From: Streptomyces sp. TRM49041
Lineage (GTDB): Bacteria > Actinomycetota > Actinomycetes > Streptomycetales > Streptomycetaceae
Assembly (NCBI RefSeq): GCF_008271805.1
Contig: NZ_VSRY01000146.1
Location: 1-64,000 of the forward strand
Length of the DNA: 64,000 nt
Reading direction: 5' to 3'
Under the pieces are notes generated by a model. That model was not told the DNA's origin, made no database searches, and was given only the letters and a program-made list of their open reading frames with translations. A program made the position numbers and the translations under genes. Positions 42,175-50,728 of the stretch are shown here, piece after piece (the first letter of the stretch is position 1; every line of letters begins with the position of its first letter).

Positions 42175-42419
42175 TCAGCGGCGGCGGGACGGCGCGGATG
42201 CCGGGGGCGCGGGTAGTGCTCCGGCGGGGGCGCTGTTGCCCGCCGAGGGAGTACGCCAGGCCAGGTTGCGGAGGTACTCAATCTGCCGTGTGTCCTGGCA
42301 GAAGCGTCCGGTGAGGTCCATGAGCTGGTCGGCGGGACTCCGCTCCCGGCCCCCGCGGGGACGTCCTTGGTGGTGGTGACGTACTCCAGCACCAGGAAGT
42401 CGGGTTCCCCTTGCTTCAT
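42175..42419 (-). pseudogene. Small plasmid-family gene with one frameshift
   Basis: The start codon (ATG 42417-42419, ATGA overlap with the upstream gene) gives MKQGEPDFLVLEYVTTTKDV and PAGAGS, after which the correct continuation SPADQLMDLTGRFCQDTRQI then EYLRNLAWRT lies in another frame, down to TGA 42175-42177. The shift falls between about 42320 and 42360 in a GC run. Either the gene is dead or one base is miscalled; the conserved reading on both sides makes a sequencing error a real possibility. Confidence 0.65.
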
Positions 42420-43165
42420 CGAGCCCTGGTGGCCGGCGTTCGTGTGGCGGCCGGGGCCGGCGGCATGGCGGCGGTGGGGGCGGTCCGAGCCGCCGGGTGC
42501 TGGAGCGCCGTGCCGATGCCGAGGGCGTCGAGCTGGGGGCCGATCGCGCGCAGGGCGCGGGCCTGGGCCCTGGTGTCGTCTGCGTCGAGGCGGTAGATAC
42601 CGGTCTGCGGATCCTGGATGAAGCCGTGAGCCACGAGGACGGCGCCGGCCGTGTCATCCACGGGCGCGGCGGCGACGCTGCCGTCCTGCTGCCAGGTCAG
42701 AACGACCCGATCCGGCTGGGACGGCTGGATGCCGCCCAGGGCGTTGTGCCTGACCTGGGCGAGCGCGGTGTCGTAGCGGGCGAGCAGGTCGCCGGCGACC
42801 TGCTCGGCGCTCAGGAACGGATCGTCCGCGAGCGCGATGCCGTTGGGCTCGGGTACTGCGCGGTATGCCTCGTCGGGCAGTGCGCGCGGGGCGACGGCGG
42901 CAACGAGGAATCCGTCGCGTTCGTCGTGCCGTTCCAGGACGACGAGCCGGGCTCCGTCCGGGCGGCTCAGGACGGCGGCCTGCTGGAGTGGGTGCTCAGC
43001 GAGGGAGGCGGCGACGAGGTCCAGGTCCCAGATGCGGTCGGCCAGTTCGGCGAGGTCGTCCTTGTCTTCAGGAGGGTGGTAGGAACCGGTCCAGGCGCCC
43101 GGGAGTTCGCCGGCGAGGACGTCGGCGTACGAGGCGAGGCGCTCGGAGTTGTCGTAGTCGTGCAT
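42416..43165 (-). CDS. Plasmid-family protein of unknown function
   Basis: A 249-residue protein starting MHDYDNSERLASYADVLAGE (ATG 43163-43165). It is acidic and helical at first, with strands VLSRPDGARLVVLERHDERD and LTWQQDGSVAAAPVDDTAGA later. The pattern AGAVLVAHGFIQDPQTGIYRL resembles the central motif of the proteins at 48308 and 48807, suggesting a shared domain. Coupled by ATGA to the following gene. Function unknown. Confidence 0.62.
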   Translation of the reverse strand: MHDYDNSERLASYADVLAGELPGAWTGSYHPPEDKDDLAELADRIWDLDLVAASLAEHPLQQAAVLSRPDGARLVVLERHDERDGFLVAAVAPRALPDEAYRAVPEPNGIALADDPFLSAEQVAGDLLARYDTALAQVRHNALGGIQPSQPDRVVLTWQQDGSVAAAPVDDTAGAVLVAHGFIQDPQTGIYRLDADDTRAQARALRAIGPQLDALGIGTALQHPAARTAPTAAMPPAPAATRTPATRAR

Positions 43166-43187
43166 GGTGTCCTTGAGCGAGGTGGGG

Positions 43188-43886
43188 TCAGCGGCGCAGC
43201 CCGGCGGCCACGGGAGGCGGTGGCGGGGCCGGCGCGGTGCGCGGTGGTGGTGGGCAGGCGCAGACGGCGGGGCGCTCGGGTTCGGTGGAGGGGACCTCTT
43301 CGGCGCAACTGCTGCGGCCGGGGTGCGGGACGTGCCGGTCGGCGAGGGCGTTACGGGTGTGGGAGAGGTCGCTACGGATGGCTTGCAGACGCTCGTCGGC
43401 GAGGTAGCGCAGACGGCGGGCGATGTGCGGGTCGGCCGCGTCGCCAAGGCCGTCGTGGAACTCAGCGGTGGCGATGAGGACTTCTTCGAGGGCGGCCAGG
43501 AGGCCGTCGTGGGAGGCGGTCAGCTCGGTGAGTACGCCGGCCGCATCCCAGGTGGTGGTGGCTTCGCGGATGCGTTGGGCGAGATGGGCGACTGAGGCGC
43601 CCAGCGGCAGATCGTGGACCGGTCGGCGGTCGGTGTCGAAGTCCTCGTCGCAGTCGACGTGGTATCCGACGGCCCGAAGCCGGGCGACGGCTTCGATCCC
43701 GAGGCGGGTGTCGTCGTCCTCGATGAGGTTGGTGGGGGCGCGGTGGTAGGTCTCGTGGACGCGGACCACCGGGACGAAGCCCGTACGCTGCAGGACGCTG
43801 TGGGCCTCGGGGTCTCCGCCGCGGGCGAGGACCTCCTCGGAGTGCGGGTCGCGGCGGACGGTCAGGAATCGGTCGGCCAGGGGCAA
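43188..43886 (-). CDS. Plasmid-family protein with GYHVDCDEDF motif
   Basis: A 232-residue protein. The first 80 residues form the recurring operon domain: SVLQRTGFVPVVRVHETYHR followed by EAVARLRAVGYHVDCDEDFD. A helical middle and a proline-rich tail with CACPPPP follow. Start ATG 43886 gives MPLADRFLTVRRDPHSEE. Function unknown; the same domain recurs at 41740, 48308 and 48807. Confidence 0.65.
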   Translation of the reverse strand: MPLADRFLTVRRDPHSEEVLARGGDPEAHSVLQRTGFVPVVRVHETYHRAPTNLIEDDDTRLGIEAVARLRAVGYHVDCDEDFDTDRRPVHDLPLGASVAHLAQRIREATTTWDAAGVLTELTASHDGLLAALEEVLIATAEFHDGLGDAADPHIARRLRYLADERLQAIRSDLSHTRNALADRHVPHPGRSSCAEEVPSTEPERPAVCACPPPPRTAPAPPPPPVAAGLRR

Positions 43887-43899
43887 AGAGACGTTTCTC

Positions 43900-44757
43900 C
43901 TACGGTGATCGCCGTACGGCTGCCGTGATGCTAGGCAGTACCAGGAAGGCTGTGCGTGGCCGGGTGGGTGCGTTCAGGTGGGTCGCGGTGGTGTCGAGGT
44001 CCTGCTGGATCCCGTAGAGGCGGCGGGCGATCAGCTCCAGGCGGTGCGCCATGGCGGTGCTGGCGGCATCGGGCTGGTGGGCGATGCGGTGGGCGGTGTG
44101 CTCGACGAGTCCGCGCACTGTGGCCAACGGGCCGGTCTGCTCGTCGGCGAGCTGCGAGAGGATGGCCGCGAGCTGGGCTGATGCTGTGGAGGCGGACCGG
44201 GCGAGGGCTGGCGGCCTTGGAGTGCTTCGTACGGGCATCAGGCGCAGGTCCTGCTCGATGCGGCGGGACTCGGCCGAGAGGCGTCGCAGGACCGCGGCAG
44301 GTTGCGTGTGCCAGGAACCGTCGAGGCGGATCAGGTTGGCGATCAGGTCGAGGCGTCCAGGCTGGGCATGGACGGCGATCCACCGGCAGCCGTTCGGCTC
44401 GCCGGGGACTTCGATGCCCGCGGCGCGGGCCAGCCGGTGGGCAACTTCAGCCCATTCGGGGCCGGTCAGCTCACGGTCGTCGGGGCGGAGCCGGACGTCG
44501 AGGTGGAAGATCGCGCGCCGGTCGCCGTTCGCGCTGGCGGCGAACGGGTGCTCCATGAGCGGCTCTTCGAGGTGCTCAGCCCACTGGAGGGACGTCCAGA
44601 TCTTCTGCTCGTCGTCCAAGGTGTAGGAGTCGAGGCCCGGCCAGTGGGCGACGACGGTGTGCTCGGTCAGCCCCTCGTCCGGCGACACCGGACGTCCCAG
44701 CGCCTCGGTGAGCACGTCGTTCGGCGTGTGGGTCCGCTCGTGGAGACGGGGAATCAC
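43900..44757 (-). CDS. Relaxase-like protein lacking the HxH metal motif
   Basis: A 285-residue protein starting GTG 44755-44757 (GTGA overlap). The segment RAIFHLDVRLRPDDRELTGP, then EWAEVAHRLARAAGIEVPGE and CRWIAVHAQPGRLDLIANLI, matches the relaxase/mobilisation family of Streptomyces elements. There the last part normally reads like HAEDHIHIVATL. Here the HIH positions are Arg135, Leu136 and Asp137, so metal binding should be lost. The N-terminal catalytic tyrosine region of a relaxase is not evident either. It may be a relic or a non-catalytic relaxosome protein. The family link is from remembered motifs. Confidence 0.65.
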   Translation of the reverse strand: MIPRLHERTHTPNDVLTEALGRPVSPDEGLTEHTVVAHWPGLDSYTLDDEQKIWTSLQWAEHLEEPLMEHPFAASANGDRRAIFHLDVRLRPDDRELTGPEWAEVAHRLARAAGIEVPGEPNGCRWIAVHAQPGRLDLIANLIRLDGSWHTQPAAVLRRLSAESRRIEQDLRLMPVRSTPRPPALARSASTASAQLAAILSQLADEQTGPLATVRGLVEHTAHRIAHQPDAASTAMAHRLELIARRLYGIQQDLDTTATHLNAPTRPRTAFLVLPSITAAVRRSP

Positions 44758-45179
44758 CGGCTGCCCCGGGCATCGGCGATGTGCACCAACTGGTTGAGGG
44801 CGGTGGTGGTGTACCAGCCGCAGTCGATCAGGGTGTTGTCGTCGGTGTACTTCGACAGAAGGGCATCTTCCATGGCCCGGAGATGGATCAGGCAGTCCGG
44901 GCAGCGACGCGAGAGGTGCACGAGGTAGCGGGGGTGGGCGGTGATGTACGTCTGTGCGCCGCCAGTCGCATCGCGCAGCCGCCATCCGTCCTCGTCGGTC
45001 GGGGTGTGCCAGGACGGGGCGACCACGCGCATGGCGTCTCCCCACAGTTCTCCGCCGGCGACCCCCTTCAGGACGACGACCGTGTCGCCGGCCTGGAAGT
45101 GGGCGTGGGTGATGTCCCGGTTGGGGGTGAGCGGGTCGGGTGTCGGAGCGAACGCCGGAGTGGGCGGGGGCTGGGACAT
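44754..45179 (-). CDS. Small plasmid-family protein
   Basis: A 141-residue protein starting MSQPPPTPAFAPTPDPLTPN (ATG 45177-45179). After a proline-rich head it has a beta-rich segment, FQAGDTVVVLKGVAGGELWG then VVAPSWHTPTDEDGWRLRDA, and a RRCPDCLIHLRAMEDALLSK helix with CxxC. It is followed by a GTGA overlap into the relaxase-like gene. Palindrome copy C lies just upstream of its start. Function unknown. Confidence 0.62.
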   Translation of the reverse strand: MSQPPPTPAFAPTPDPLTPNRDITHAHFQAGDTVVVLKGVAGGELWGDAMRVVAPSWHTPTDEDGWRLRDATGGAQTYITAHPRYLVHLSRRCPDCLIHLRAMEDALLSKYTDDNTLIDCGWYTTTALNQLVHIADARGSR

Positions 45180-45200
45180 GCGGTTCCTTCCACGCGGGGC

Positions 45201-45275
45201 GGGTGGCGGTGGGAGGAACAATGGTCCAGAGGATCGCCGGTTTGGCTAACCGGCGATCCTCGGCTATGTTCCGCC
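45201..45275. repeat. Dispersed palindromic element, copy C
   Basis: GAGGATCGCCGGTT (45229-45242) pairs with AACCGGCGATCCTC (45248-45261), loop TGGCT, followed by GGCTATGTTCCGCC. GGTGGCGGTGG lies 29 bases before the core, as in copies A and B. Relative to copy B the outer stem pair has changed on both sides (GGG/CCC to GAG/CTC), keeping the pairing. It lies between two minus-strand genes of the conjugation operon. Confidence 0.85.
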
Positions 45276-45279
45276 CCAG

Positions 45280-45777
45280 TCAGCGGAACGGGTTCTCCGT
45301 CCCGCGGTCGTCTTCGCCGGCGGCGTCGAGGAGTTCGAGCAGGTCGGTGCCCTCCGCGTCCCGCTGGTCGATCCACCATCCGGCGCGGGTGATGGAGCGC
45401 GCCTTCTCTTCCAGCTCCGCCCAGTCCGCCTCGTCCCAGGACCCCTCGACGACCAGCGCGGTGTGCGAGGAGGTCATCAGCTGGTGGCGGGATCGCCCGC
45501 CCCAGTCGAGGGCCTTCTCCGGACCCTCCAACTGCGGCATGTCGAACTTCTCCGCCCACTCGACGGCAGCCTGCTGCTCCTCGGCGCGCTTGGCGGCGAG
45601 CCACTCCTTCGTGGACTTTGTGTCGGCATCGCGAGCCGCCTTCCAGCAGTCGGTGCAGTCCCGGCCGGCGAGCCAGCGGGCGAATCCGGCGCGCTTGTCG
45701 GCGGGACGGTTGGACAGGTCATGGACGACCTCGTGGGAGCAGGAGTGCTCCACAGTCCACTGCGTACGGACAGCCAT
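45280..45777 (-). CDS. Small plasmid-family protein with CxxC
   Basis: A 165-residue acidic protein starting MAVRTQWTVEHSCSHEVVHD. CSHE and RDCTDCWKAARD supply cysteines and histidine for a possible zinc site, followed by a charged helix (KEWLAAKRAEEQQAAVEWAE) and a C-terminal SRHQLMTSSHTALVVEGSWD region. It resembles short proteins found repeatedly on Streptomyces plasmids. Function unknown. Confidence 0.65.
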   Translation of the reverse strand: MAVRTQWTVEHSCSHEVVHDLSNRPADKRAGFARWLAGRDCTDCWKAARDADTKSTKEWLAAKRAEEQQAAVEWAEKFDMPQLEGPEKALDWGGRSRHQLMTSSHTALVVEGSWDEADWAELEEKARSITRAGWWIDQRDAEGTDLLELLDAAGEDDRGTENPFR

Positions 45778-45806
45778 AGATGAATCTCCTCAAATAGGTA
45801 TGAAAG

Positions 45807-47099
45807 TCAGAGGCTTGCGGTGTTGTTCATGGGGGCCTTGTGCCGGCCCCGGTGTGGGCGGCGGTGTCTGCCGGCCCGGGGGAGGCGGCCAGCGGGGCCG
45901 AGGTGCGGGCGCGCGGCGAGCAGGACGGTGACCGCGAACGCGGCGCCGGCGGCGGGGAGCGCGGCGCTGGCGAAGGGCTGCTCGGCGAGGCGTCCGGCGA
46001 GGGCGGTGCCGGCGGACTGGCCGGCACCGATCGACAGGATCAGCCACGCGTACGCCTCGCTCGTGCGGCCCGCGGGGGTGAGAGCGTCGGTGGTGACGTA
46101 GGCGCAGGCGACCACGACGGTGAGGAACGCACCGGGCACGATGACCGCGAAGGTGGCCGCGTACGGTCCCGGAAGGGCAAGCAGGGTGAGCCACCCGGCC
46201 AGGAACGCGGCCCCGGCAGCGATCAGTCGGCCGGTGGTGGTGCTGGTCCAGGTGCGGCGTCCGTAGACGAGGCCCCCCAGGAAGCTGCCGGTCGAGAACG
46301 CGGCGGGGAGGATCCCGGACAGCATGTCCTGGTCGTGGTGCTCGGCCATGGCGATCGACCACACGTTCATGGACCCGATCGCGAACCCGACGCCGGCGAG
46401 GGAGACGAAGAGCAGCACCAGGCCAGGGATGGTCAGCCGCCGCCCGGGCCCGCCGTCCTTGCTCGTCGCCTGCGCGGGACGCCAACGCCGGGAGGGCGGT
46501 GCACAGGCGACGGTTGCGGTGCCGACGAGACCGAGGGCAGCGGTGACGGCGAGCGCGAGGGACGGGCCGTACGCGGAGGCGAGCGCGGCGACCAGCAGGG
46601 GGCCGACGATGTACAGCAGGCCCTGCGTGCCGGTGTCGAGGGCGAGCGCGGCGTGCCGCAGCCGGGGGTTGGGCAGCACGCTGGGCCACAGCGCCCGGAG
46701 CCCGGCCTCCAGTGGCGGCGTGGTCAGGCCGGCTGCGACGACGACTGCCGTGGTGAGGGCCGGACTTCCTTGGGGTCCGACCGCAGGCAGGGTCACCAGC
46801 AGGGCGGAGTTGAGCAGGGCGGCGGGCAGGTGCACGGCGGTCTGTCCGTGGCGGTCCATCAGGCGTCCCTTGACCGGCTGGGACAGTGCGGAGGACAGCC
46901 CGTACAGGGCGCTGAGCAGTCCGCCGAAGGCGATGCTGCCTCCGGTCGCGGTGGCCCACAGGAGGATGGCGACGGGCGCCATGCCGTTGGGGAGGCGGCC
47001 GGTGAGGGTGCCGCCGAGCAGGCGGGCGACGTACGGGCTGCCCAGCACCGCGCCATAGGTGATGCGCGGTGCCGGGGCCGGGGGTGCGGTCAGGGACAA
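45807..47099 (-). CDS. MFS transporter
   Basis: A 430-residue protein with about twelve hydrophobic segments, including GGSIAFGGLLSALYGLSSAL, QGLLYIVGPLLVAALASAYG, IPGLVLLFVSLAGVGFAIGS and VIVPGAFLTVVVACAYVTTD. The loop SQPVKGRLMDRHGQ between helices 2 and 3 is the MFS signature. It is a drug-efflux-like transporter in type; no substrate is indicated. It is inserted in an operon of transfer and plasmid genes, which is unusual for a transporter. The tail is basic and histidine-rich. Confidence 0.88.
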   Translation of the reverse strand: MSLTAPPAPAPRITYGAVLGSPYVARLLGGTLTGRLPNGMAPVAILLWATATGGSIAFGGLLSALYGLSSALSQPVKGRLMDRHGQTAVHLPAALLNSALLVTLPAVGPQGSPALTTAVVVAAGLTTPPLEAGLRALWPSVLPNPRLRHAALALDTGTQGLLYIVGPLLVAALASAYGPSLALAVTAALGLVGTATVACAPPSRRWRPAQATSKDGGPGRRLTIPGLVLLFVSLAGVGFAIGSMNVWSIAMAEHHDQDMLSGILPAAFSTGSFLGGLVYGRRTWTSTTTGRLIAAGAAFLAGWLTLLALPGPYAATFAVIVPGAFLTVVVACAYVTTDALTPAGRTSEAYAWLILSIGAGQSAGTALAGRLAEQPFASAALPAAGAAFAVTVLLAARPHLGPAGRLPRAGRHRRPHRGRHKAPMNNTASL

Positions 47100-47126
47100 C
47101 GGGTGCTTTCTCTCGGGGAGCGGTGC

Positions 47127-48311
47127 CTAGCGGTGGCGGGCGGGGGTGGTGCGGGGTGGCGGCGTGGGCGGTGTGGTGTCCACGGCGGGGCGCGGGCGGA
47201 CCCGTAGGGCGGGGGTGCGGTGCGGCGGCAGGACGGCGACGGTCGCGCCGAGGTCCTCGGCCGCGTCGTGCACTTCGCGGGTGAGGAAGTCGATCTGCCG
47301 GCCGAGTGCGGTGAGCCGGGCGGCGATCTGCCGGCCCTGGACGGTCTCCAGTGCGCTGGCGAACTGGCCTGCCGTCTCCAGGAGTTCCTGGAGGCGGATC
47401 ATCGGGCCCGCGTTGTAACCGCGCTGGGTGGCGCCGAGGAGCGCGTTGGACGCGTCGCCGGCGTGCTGGGCCTCGATGACGTCCCGGATGAGTTCCTGCA
47501 GCGATACCTCGGGGGCGGGCACGGGGCGGTTGAACTCCGAGACGTCCGCGCGCAGCACGCCGGGCGGGACCGCGGCGGGCAGCACCTGCCCGGCCTCGTA
47601 TTCGTGGGCGAAGTGCCCGATCACCTGCCAGCCGGGGGCGTCCGGGTCACCTCTGAGGGCGACCACCCTCGAGTCGTCGTCCTCGATCAGATGGGCGAGG
47701 GTGATGGGATGCCCGTCAGTGGCGTACCACGACTCGGTCAGCTCTAGCTCGCCTCGCCTCTGCGCGGCCTGGGCCCGCTCGGTCCACGCCTGCTGTTCTT
47801 CGTCGGTCAGCGGGGCCTTGTGGTGCTGGTGCTGGTTCTGATCGGCGAGGTTGGCGGCAATGGAGCCGTGGTCCGCCCAGGCGGCGAGGTGGGGCCACAA
47901 GGCCGCATGCTGCGTGCGTACGGCGGAACCGGGGGCGGCGGGCCGGTCGAGCGCCTGCCGGATCTCGGCCGCGGACGCGGCGAGGCCGTCCAGCACGGTG
48001 CGCCACCCGGTGAGGTGCCGGGCGGGCGGCAGCTCGTCGAGCGCACGGCGGGCGGCATCGAGCAGTGCATCGACGTACGGGGCGAGGTGCGTGGCGTACG
48101 CCTCCACGGCCGCCTTGTCGCGGTGCGCGCGTGCGGCTGCCGCGGCGCCTTCGTGGACGGTGCGGCCGTAGCGGTCGCGGGTCATGTCGAGCGCGCCCTC
48201 GGTCTCGCGGGCGATGACGGACATCCGTAGTCGGAAGTTGCGTGCGTGAGTTGCGAGGTCGGGTGCCGCGGGCAGCGGGCTTTCGGGGGCCGGGTCGCTT
48301 CCGGGCGTCAT
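47127..48311 (-). CDS. Plasmid-family protein of unknown function
   Basis: A 394-residue protein starting MTPGSDPAPESPLPAAPDLA (ATG 48309-48311, ATGA overlap). The first half is helical (DLATHARNFRLRMSVIARET and so on, with WPHLAAWADHGSIAANLADQ). The second has a beta-rich core, ELTESWYATDGHPITLAHLI then SRVVALRGDPDAPGWQVIGH, and a helical end before an arginine-rich tail. Function unknown; the WADHGS and HEYEAGQVLP elements recur loosely in relatives here. Confidence 0.62.
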   Translation of the reverse strand: MTPGSDPAPESPLPAAPDLATHARNFRLRMSVIARETEGALDMTRDRYGRTVHEGAAAAARAHRDKAAVEAYATHLAPYVDALLDAARRALDELPPARHLTGWRTVLDGLAASAAEIRQALDRPAAPGSAVRTQHAALWPHLAAWADHGSIAANLADQNQHQHHKAPLTDEEQQAWTERAQAAQRRGELELTESWYATDGHPITLAHLIEDDDSRVVALRGDPDAPGWQVIGHFAHEYEAGQVLPAAVPPGVLRADVSEFNRPVPAPEVSLQELIRDVIEAQHAGDASNALLGATQRGYNAGPMIRLQELLETAGQFASALETVQGRQIAARLTALGRQIDFLTREVHDAAEDLGATVAVLPPHRTPALRVRPRPAVDTTPPTPPPRTTPARHR

Positions 48312-48778
48312 CGAGATCGCCCGCCACCGGAGGCCGTCAGGTGGACGGTCGGCGCGTAGGTGGGCTTCGGCGGAATCGGCCGGGCAGACGGAGGTGAGGT
48401 GGTGGGCGCCGTGCCGCGCTGTGTCGTGCGGCCGGCGGCGGCCTGGGCGAGACGGCTGCGGCGTTCCAGGAGCCCGTTCGGCAGGACGGGGCGCGGCGGG
48501 CTGGCCGAAGCGGCGGGGTCGAGAGCTATGTCGGCGTGCACGGCGTAGCCCTGGCGCCGTAGATCGTGGACGGCCTGGCGGGTGCGGCGAGGGCCGTCCC
48601 GTTCCGGCTCGCTGAGCTTGAACAGCCCGGGTTTGTTGGGGACGGGTTCGAACTCTTCGCGCAGCAGGAACCACTGGGCGAGGTGCGAAGGCATGGAGGA
48701 AGTGAAGGAGGCGACGAAGCCGTGTTCCTTGTGGGTGCCGAAGACGAAGTGGGTGCCGGGTTCCAAGAGGGCGGGCAA
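48308..48778 (-). CDS. Plasmid-family protein with GYAVHADIAL motif
   Basis: A protein of about 156 residues: VFGTHKEHGFVASFTSSMPS, then HLAQWFLLREEFEPVPNKPG and a RQAVHDLRRQGYAVHADIAL helix-strand. This is the clearest example of the domain repeated in this operon. The only near start is TTG 48778, which touches GAGGAG with no spacer, so the true start may be a nearby in-frame CTG or the next TTG. Function unknown. Confidence 0.62.
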   Translation of the reverse strand: MPALLEPGTHFVFGTHKEHGFVASFTSSMPSHLAQWFLLREEFEPVPNKPGLFKLSEPERDGPRRTRQAVHDLRRQGYAVHADIALDPAASASPPRPVLPNGLLERRSRLAQAAAGRTTQRGTAPTTSPPSARPIPPKPTYAPTVHLTASGGGRSR

Positions 48779-48806
48779 CTCCTCACGAGGTCGGTGGTGG
48801 AGCAGG

Positions 48807-49919
48807 TCAGCGGCGGGGTGCCGGACGCGCCGCAGGCAGGGGACGCGGCGGCGCGGACACCGCGAGGGCCGGGTGCCGGTGAGGTGCGCTCACGCGGGCC
48901 TGGCGCAGGAAGGTTTCTCCATCGGTGAGCCAGGTCTCGATGGCTGACCACGCCCGCGCCTGGCGTTCCCGGGGTGGGAGAGGCGCGCTGTGGACCGCCT
49001 CCTCCAGCAGGACCTCGGCGTCGGCCAGGGCGTCGGCCAGGCGGGAGAGCGCGGCGGCGTCCTGTGGCCATGGGCTGCGGGCGGGTCGGCAGCGGTCGAG
49101 CAGGGTCGGGGCGTGGTCCACGACGGTGAGGAAGCTGCGCCAGGAGTGGTCGAGGAACTCCTCGGTCGCGGTGCCGAGGGCATTGACGCTGAGGGGGGTG
49201 GCGTCGCTGTAGCGGGCGGAGGCGGCCATGGCCTGCCAGGTGTCGCGCTCGGAGCGGATGTGCTGGAGCACGGCGGAGATGGCCGCGGTCCGGCGGGCAT
49301 GGACGGCCTGCTCGTAGGAAGGGAGGTACCGGTCGGCGACGGCCTGGGCCGCGCGTCCGGGGAGTGGCGGCAGGACGATGCTGCGCGGGGCGTGCGGATC
49401 GCCGTAGCCCTCCTCCAGCCCCTTCGGTGCGAAGGCCCCGATGAGGTAGTCGAGTTGGCGTCCTGGGCGCTCGGTGAGCAACAGGGTGGTGCCGTGCACC
49501 ATGTCTGTGAGCGTGGCGGCGTAGGGGATCCGCTCGGTCTGGAGGGTGCGGCCGAGTTCGCCGCTGTCCCATATCCAGGGAACGAGGTCCTCCTGCCAGA
49601 CGGGGTGGGAGTAGATCTCGACCGTCGCGCTCCACTGGCCGGGCAGAAGGCGCGCGATGTCGCGAGCGGCGTCGCCGATGAAGCGCCGGCTGCTGGTGGA
49701 CACGCTGGTGCGGTGCCGCTCGGCGCAGCTGATCAGGCCCGCCATAATGGCGCGGGAGGCATCCGCGTCGTCGGCCGGAAGGCGGTAGACGCCTGCCTCG
49801 CCACGGCGGAAGCCGGACTCCTCCAGCGCGGTGTGGGCCCAGGGGTACTGCTCGCCGCCGACGATGGCGACGATGCCGGCATCCCGGCTGTAGGCGAGGA
49901 CGATGTGCGCGTCAGCCAC
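48807..49919 (-). CDS. Plasmid-family protein, two-part
   Basis: A 370-residue protein starting GTG 49917-49919. It begins with the operon's recurring domain (VADAHIVLAYSRDAGIVAIV, WAHTALEESGFRRGEAGVYR, LPADDADASRAIMAGLI). This is followed by a beta-rich segment (GQWSATVEIYSHPVWQEDLV) and a long helical part ending in LSRLADALADAEVLLEEAVH. No catalytic motif is visible. Function unknown. Confidence 0.62.
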   Translation of the reverse strand: MADAHIVLAYSRDAGIVAIVGGEQYPWAHTALEESGFRRGEAGVYRLPADDADASRAIMAGLISCAERHRTSVSTSSRRFIGDAARDIARLLPGQWSATVEIYSHPVWQEDLVPWIWDSGELGRTLQTERIPYAATLTDMVHGTTLLLTERPGRQLDYLIGAFAPKGLEEGYGDPHAPRSIVLPPLPGRAAQAVADRYLPSYEQAVHARRTAAISAVLQHIRSERDTWQAMAASARYSDATPLSVNALGTATEEFLDHSWRSFLTVVDHAPTLLDRCRPARSPWPQDAAALSRLADALADAEVLLEEAVHSAPLPPRERQARAWSAIETWLTDGETFLRQARVSAPHRHPALAVSAPPRPLPAARPAPRR

Positions 49920-49936
49920 GGGCGAGGGCCTCGCGG

Positions 49937-50728
49937 CTACGAAGGGCGGCCCGCAGGCTGAGTCCCGTAGCCGTGCGCGTGCTCGCGGGCCGCCGCCTCC
50001 AGCTGGTCGTACGACGCCTGCTGCGTCATCTGCCCCGGGTGCTTGCGGTACCGGTACACCGGCAGGCGCAGCAGGATCCCCGGGGCGAGGACCGTGACGC
50101 CGACGGCCGCCATGTAGTCCTCGCCCTGGACGAGGCCGCCCATCGGGGCCGCTCGTACGAGGTCGGTGCGGGCGAGGATCGTGGTCGGCCCGATCGGGAT
50201 CGTGTCCTGCGGCCGTGCCCAGTAGTTCATGACGTCGCCGGCCTCGTGTCGGCTTGGCGGCGTCGGGCAGCGCCACAGCGTGGTCGAGCCGTCGGGGTGC
50301 AGGTCCTCACTCCAGCCGGCGCACCAGCCCACCCCTGTGGATTCGAGGGCGGACAGCCGTGCCGTCATGGCGCCGTCGGTGAACTCGTCGTCATCGTCTG
50401 CCCAGTTCACGAACTTGGTGCGGACCTGGGTGAGGGCGAGGTTGCGGGCGCAGGCGGCGCCGACCGGGCGGGGAAGCGTGAGGGTACGGATGCGCGGGTC
50501 CGCCGCGAGAGGGGCGGGCAGACGACTCGGGTCGGCGCCGTCTAGAGCGATCACTGCCTCCCACGGCACGGACTGCCGGGTGAGGCTGGCGTGCATGGCG
50601 GTCAGGTAATCGAGGCGGTCCTCGCGCAGGCGGCTGGCGATGACGACTGTGATCGGGGGCGTGGACAGGGAAATCTCCGGGAAGCGCGGGCGGGAAGGGT
50701 CAGCGGCGGGCAGCGGTGCGGGGACCAA
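49937..50728 (-). CDS. Family 2 glycosyltransferase-like protein
   Basis: A protein of up to 263 residues with a GT-A core: ITVVIASRLREDRLDYLTAM, VIALDGADPSRLPAP, GAACARNLALTQVRTKFVNW, then ADDDDEFTDG (the DxD site) and RTDLVRAAPMGGLVQGEDYM (the ED acid). TTG 50728 opens the frame, but residues before ITVVIAS are proline-rich; CTG 50668 has GGAG six bases ahead and is an attractive start. A glycosyltransferase in a transfer operon could decorate a surface protein or glycolipid; this is inference. Confidence 0.8.
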   Translation of the reverse strand: MVPAPLPAADPSRPRFPEISLSTPPITVVIASRLREDRLDYLTAMHASLTRQSVPWEAVIALDGADPSRLPAPLAADPRIRTLTLPRPVGAACARNLALTQVRTKFVNWADDDDEFTDGAMTARLSALESTGVGWCAGWSEDLHPDGSTTLWRCPTPPSRHEAGDVMNYWARPQDTIPIGPTTILARTDLVRAAPMGGLVQGEDYMAAVGVTVLAPGILLRLPVYRYRKHPGQMTQQASYDQLEAAAREHAHGYGTQPAGRPS

